Source: Paenibacillus_E allorhizoplanae
GTDB taxonomy: Bacteria > Bacillota > Bacilli > Paenibacillales > NBRC-103111
Length of the DNA stretch: 64,000 bases
Assembly: GCF_927798215.1 (NCBI RefSeq)
Contig: NZ_CAKMMW010000012.1
Location: forward strand, 62,001 to 126,000
Reading direction: 5' to 3'
Part shown: one piece after another, positions 62,350 to 64,000 of the stretch
How the letters are laid out: each line of letters starts with the position of its first letter
Position numbering within the stretch: the first letter of the stretch is position 1
Notes under the pieces: model-generated
What the model was told of the DNA's origin: nothing
What the model saw: only the letters and a program-made list of their open reading frames with translations
Database searches by the model: none
Translations under genes and position numbers: made by a program

Positions 62350-62399
62350 GTTAAAATAGAAGAATTAATTGTTTTCACCACGAAGGAGGTAATGACACC

Positions 62400-62771
62400 A
62401 TGGCTTTCAAAACAGAATATGAATTTGAACTTCCTAGAGGGTATGTAGATGACAACGGCACGCTTCACAAAAAAGGTGTTATGCGCTTAGCGACAGCTGC
62501 GGATGAAATTTTACCGATGCGTGACCAACGTGTTCAGCAAAACCCAGGCTATTTAACGATCATTTTGCTTACACGTGTCATTACAAATCTAGGGGATTTG
62601 CGTGCGATTGATACACGTGTCGTGGAGAAGTTCTTCACAGCAGATTTAGCATTCTTACAAAACTTTTATCGTCAGATTAACGAAATGGACGCTCCGAGGG
62701 TTCATACAAGTTGTCCCAAATGTGAGCATGAGTTCGATGTGGACGTGTCTTTTTTGGACGAGATGGCGTAA
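62400..62771 (+). CDS. Tail-assembly-chaperone-like protein (short, gpG-like product)
   Basis: 123 aa; ATG preceded by GAAGGAGGTAATGACACC. It begins with a charged beta-strand (FKTEYEFELPRGYVDDNGTLHKKGVMRLATAADEI), has a helical middle (YLTIILLTRVITNLGDL, then FFTADLAFLQNFYRQIN) and a CPKCEHEF zinc-knuckle-like C-terminus. This is the tail assembly protein found in many contractile systems between tube and tape-measure genes. The final codons hold the slippery heptamer T TTT TTG (62750-62756), 5 codons before the stop. A -1 shift would give a 188-aa product including the next entry. Confidence 0.85.
   Translation: MAFKTEYEFELPRGYVDDNGTLHKKGVMRLATAADEILPMRDQRVQQNPGYLTIILLTRVITNLGDLRAIDTRVVEKFFTADLAFLQNFYRQINEMDAPRVHTSCPKCEHEFDVDVSFLDEMA
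62750..62756 (+). promoter_or_regulatory. Programmed -1 frameshift slippery site
   Basis: T TTT TTG in the zero frame (X XXY YYZ with X=T, Y=T, Z=G). Slippage moves both tRNAs to TTT and continues as GGA CGA GAT GGC GTA ACG GGC in the -1 frame, bypassing the TAA at 62769. Confidence 0.7.
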
Positions 62772-62965
62772 CGGGCTACCCCATTGACAAAATATATGAA
62801 GAAGTAGGCTTCATTGCTTATTATTTTCATTGGTCACACGATGAAATTATGTCCATGGAACACCGTGAACGCCGTACGTGGTGCGAGGAAATTTCACGCA
62901 TCAACCGTAATTTGAACGAAGAAGGTAAAAAACAGCCAGACAATCCGTTTGATGTGTTTCGGTAA
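62756..62965 (+). CDS. -1 frame extension, DUF6760-like (gpT-like part)
   Basis: 69 codons in the -1 frame relative to the 62400 gene, ending TAA at 62963-62965. The conserved part is GYPIDKIYEEVGFIAYYFHWS, cut here to GYPIDKIYEEVGFIAYY, then HRERRTWCEEISRIN. From memory it is like the short DUF6760 proteins of eCIS and phage loci. There is no ATG, GTG or TTG between the last in-frame stop and this conserved part, and no ribosome site; the first ATG would delete its N-terminal half. Expression is therefore expected as a fusion by frameshifting (188 aa in total). An ATT start is the alternative. Confidence 0.75.
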   Translation, partial: GRDGVTGYPIDKIYEEVGFIAYYFHWSHDEIMSMEHRERRTWCEEISRINRNLNEEGKKQPDNPFDVFR

Positions 62966-62982
62966 GAGGTGAGTAACAAGCA

Positions 62983-63432
62983 ATGGCAAAGAATTCATCC
63001 AAATTGCATAATGTAGGCGGCAACTTTCGTTTTCTCGTTGAGCTTGATGGACTGATCGTCGGAGGTTTCTCCGAGGTGACAGGCATGAAGTCAGAGATTG
63101 AAGTAAAGCCGTATTGGGAAGGTGGCTTGAACACCCATCCTCACTACATGGTTCAACATACGAAGTACCCGAACATTGTGCTTAAAAGAGGTATCAGCAA
63201 CGCCAGCGAGTTGTGGGATTGGTACAATAATGCTGCGCAAGGCAAGATTAGTCGCAAGAATGGCTCTATTCTTTTGTACAACGTCGAGGGTAAAGAAATG
63301 TGCCGTTGGGAATTCACAAGCGCATTTCCTGTGAAATGGAACGGACCCGATCTCAATGCAGGCAGTGCCAATGTGGCGATTGAGTCGATCGAGCTGGTGC
63401 ATGCGGGGTTGAAGACGATTTTTAAGAAATAA
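62983..63432 (+). CDS. Tail tube protein 2 (gp19-like paralogue)
   Basis: 149 aa; ATG after GAGGTGAG at 8 nt. Same family as the 61859 gene: NVGGNFRFLVELDGLIVGGFSEVTGM, YPNIVLKRGISNASELWDWYNNAAQGKISRKNGSI and VAIESIELVHAGLK. In Afp/PVC-like systems extra tube paralogues form the first rings that join the tube to the spike and baseplate. Its position after the chaperone gene fits that role. Confidence 0.92.
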   Translation: MAKNSSKLHNVGGNFRFLVELDGLIVGGFSEVTGMKSEIEVKPYWEGGLNTHPHYMVQHTKYPNIVLKRGISNASELWDWYNNAAQGKISRKNGSILLYNVEGKEMCRWEFTSAFPVKWNGPDLNAGSANVAIESIELVHAGLKTIFKK

Positions 63433-63482
63433 GTAGGGTAGCTTAGCGAAGGCTTGAAGCAAAACTTTTAGGGGGATTGTTC

Positions 63483-64000
63483 ATGAACTCTCGACAATCG
63501 CATAAACCCCGTGGGAACAAGAAGAAGGGTTCATTACGTTTTGCTGAAGGTAAACGCATGGCAACTGTCGGTCAGACTTCTCGTCAGGCGAAGCAATTTG
63601 CCACTGGCATTATGGGGAAGTATGGATTTGATCGTCAAAATTATTTAGGCATGTTCGCCCTGATTTTTAAAGGCAAAGGCTTGCTGACAGATAAGGAATT
63701 AGCATCCATCAAGAACCCGAGTGATCGAGCTTGGATTCTGCAATTACAGCTACAGCTGCAAAGCTTGAAACATCCAGAATCAGCACCATTGATAACGAAG
63801 CAGCAAACAATTCAGCAAATTCAGAAGTTAGTGACACAAAGTGGATATCGGTTACCGAAGCAAGTCCTTATAGATGGAAGTCATAACGAAGAAGAAAGTG
63901 TGCCCTCGGAACCAACGCAGGCAGCCGTTGATGTGCCTGTCAAGAAGAAGAGAGGACGTAAAAGCAAGAAGGAGAAGGAATTAGCAAGCCAAATCCTAGC
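63483..64000 (+). CDS. Partial gene: basic eCIS-linked protein, cut by the window edge
   Basis: At least 172 codons, open to the window end; ATG at 63483 with AGGGGGA 6 nt upstream. It begins MNSRQSHKPRGNKKKGSL, then a folded middle (GKYGFDRQNYLGMFALIFKGKGLL, DRAWILQLQLQLQSL), a Gln-rich stretch and a Lys/Arg-rich segment (KKKRGRKSKKEKELA). No family recognised. Position suggests a baseplate, tape-measure-related or spike-linked component of the same system. Confidence 0.7.
   Translation, partial: MNSRQSHKPRGNKKKGSLRFAEGKRMATVGQTSRQAKQFATGIMGKYGFDRQNYLGMFALIFKGKGLLTDKELASIKNPSDRAWILQLQLQLQSLKHPESAPLITKQQTIQQIQKLVTQSGYRLPKQVLIDGSHNEEESVPSEPTQAAVDVPVKKKRGRKSKKEKELASQIL

Noticed and set aside
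62848..62965. The DUF6760-like frame as an independent short gene starting at its first ATG
   Set aside because: That start would remove the conserved GYPIDKIYEEV part and has no ribosome site; frameshifting explains the whole frame better.
56137..64000. Prophage or R-type tailocin
   Set aside because: The AAA+ ATPase and DUF4255 protein are eCIS hallmarks, and no phage regulatory, lysis or head genes are seen. It cannot be excluded fully because the locus leaves the window.

Overview
The window looks like chromosome of a spore-forming Bacillota of the Paenibacillaceae (Paenibacillus or a close relative). The basis is AGGAGG-type ribosome binding sites, frequent TTG and GTG starts, Lpl-type oligosaccharide ABC transporters paired with YesM/YesN-type or AraC regulators, a Spo0M homologue, a KimA gene behind a c-di-AMP riboswitch, Rex and CcpA-type operators, and families of short intergenic repeats. 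I saw no rRNA, tRNA, CRISPR array or insertion sequence.

Layout. 0-8 kb: surface and envelope proteins (stalk-domain protein, YVTN lipoprotein, S-layer-homology protein) around a histidine kinase/OmpR-family pair. Two arrays of 11-bp direct repeats lie in front of two of the exported genes and look like operators for that regulator. 8-24 kb: carbohydrate and small-molecule catabolism. It holds an AraC regulator with an ADP-ribosylglycohydrolase, a secreted GH5-like hydrolase, an amidohydrolase/Rieske pair sharing a promoter element with the hydrolase, and an AraC + YesM + YesN cassette followed by an Lpl-type ABC importer. 24-27.5 kb: a biotin ECF transporter (BioY divergent from EcfA and an EcfA-EcfT fusion) with a BirA-type operator between the halves. 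29-32.5 kb: a leftward operon of an ABC exporter with a C-terminal cyclic-nucleotide-binding domain, two paralogous 171-aa GNAT-like proteins and an unannotated 33-aa peptide gene. This is a candidate undescribed peptide system. 32.6-55 kb: mostly housekeeping and accessory genes, including a Rex-regulated NADH dehydrogenase, a second Lpl-type importer with its membrane-bound AraC regulator and a PhnP-like hydrolase, KimA, three polysaccharide deacetylases (one at 27.9 kb), Spo0M, Nudix, a divergent SRAP protein and a diguanylate cyclase.

56 kb to the end: the left part of a contractile injection system (eCIS type) that runs off the window. In order it has an AAA+ ATPase, a Pvc16-like DUF4255 protein, a carboxypeptidase-regulatory-like protein, the sheath, a first tube protein, a tail-assembly-chaperone-like gene, a second tube protein and a basic unknown protein cut by the window edge. 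The chaperone gene ends in a textbook -1 slippery heptamer (T TTT TTG). The next reading frame has no usable start of its own and would be translated only by frameshifting, as with lambda gpG/gpGT. A terminator-like hairpin between the first tube gene and the chaperone may set the high sheath/tube to low chaperone ratio.

All functional calls come from reading the sequence and knowledge of the families. No search was run.
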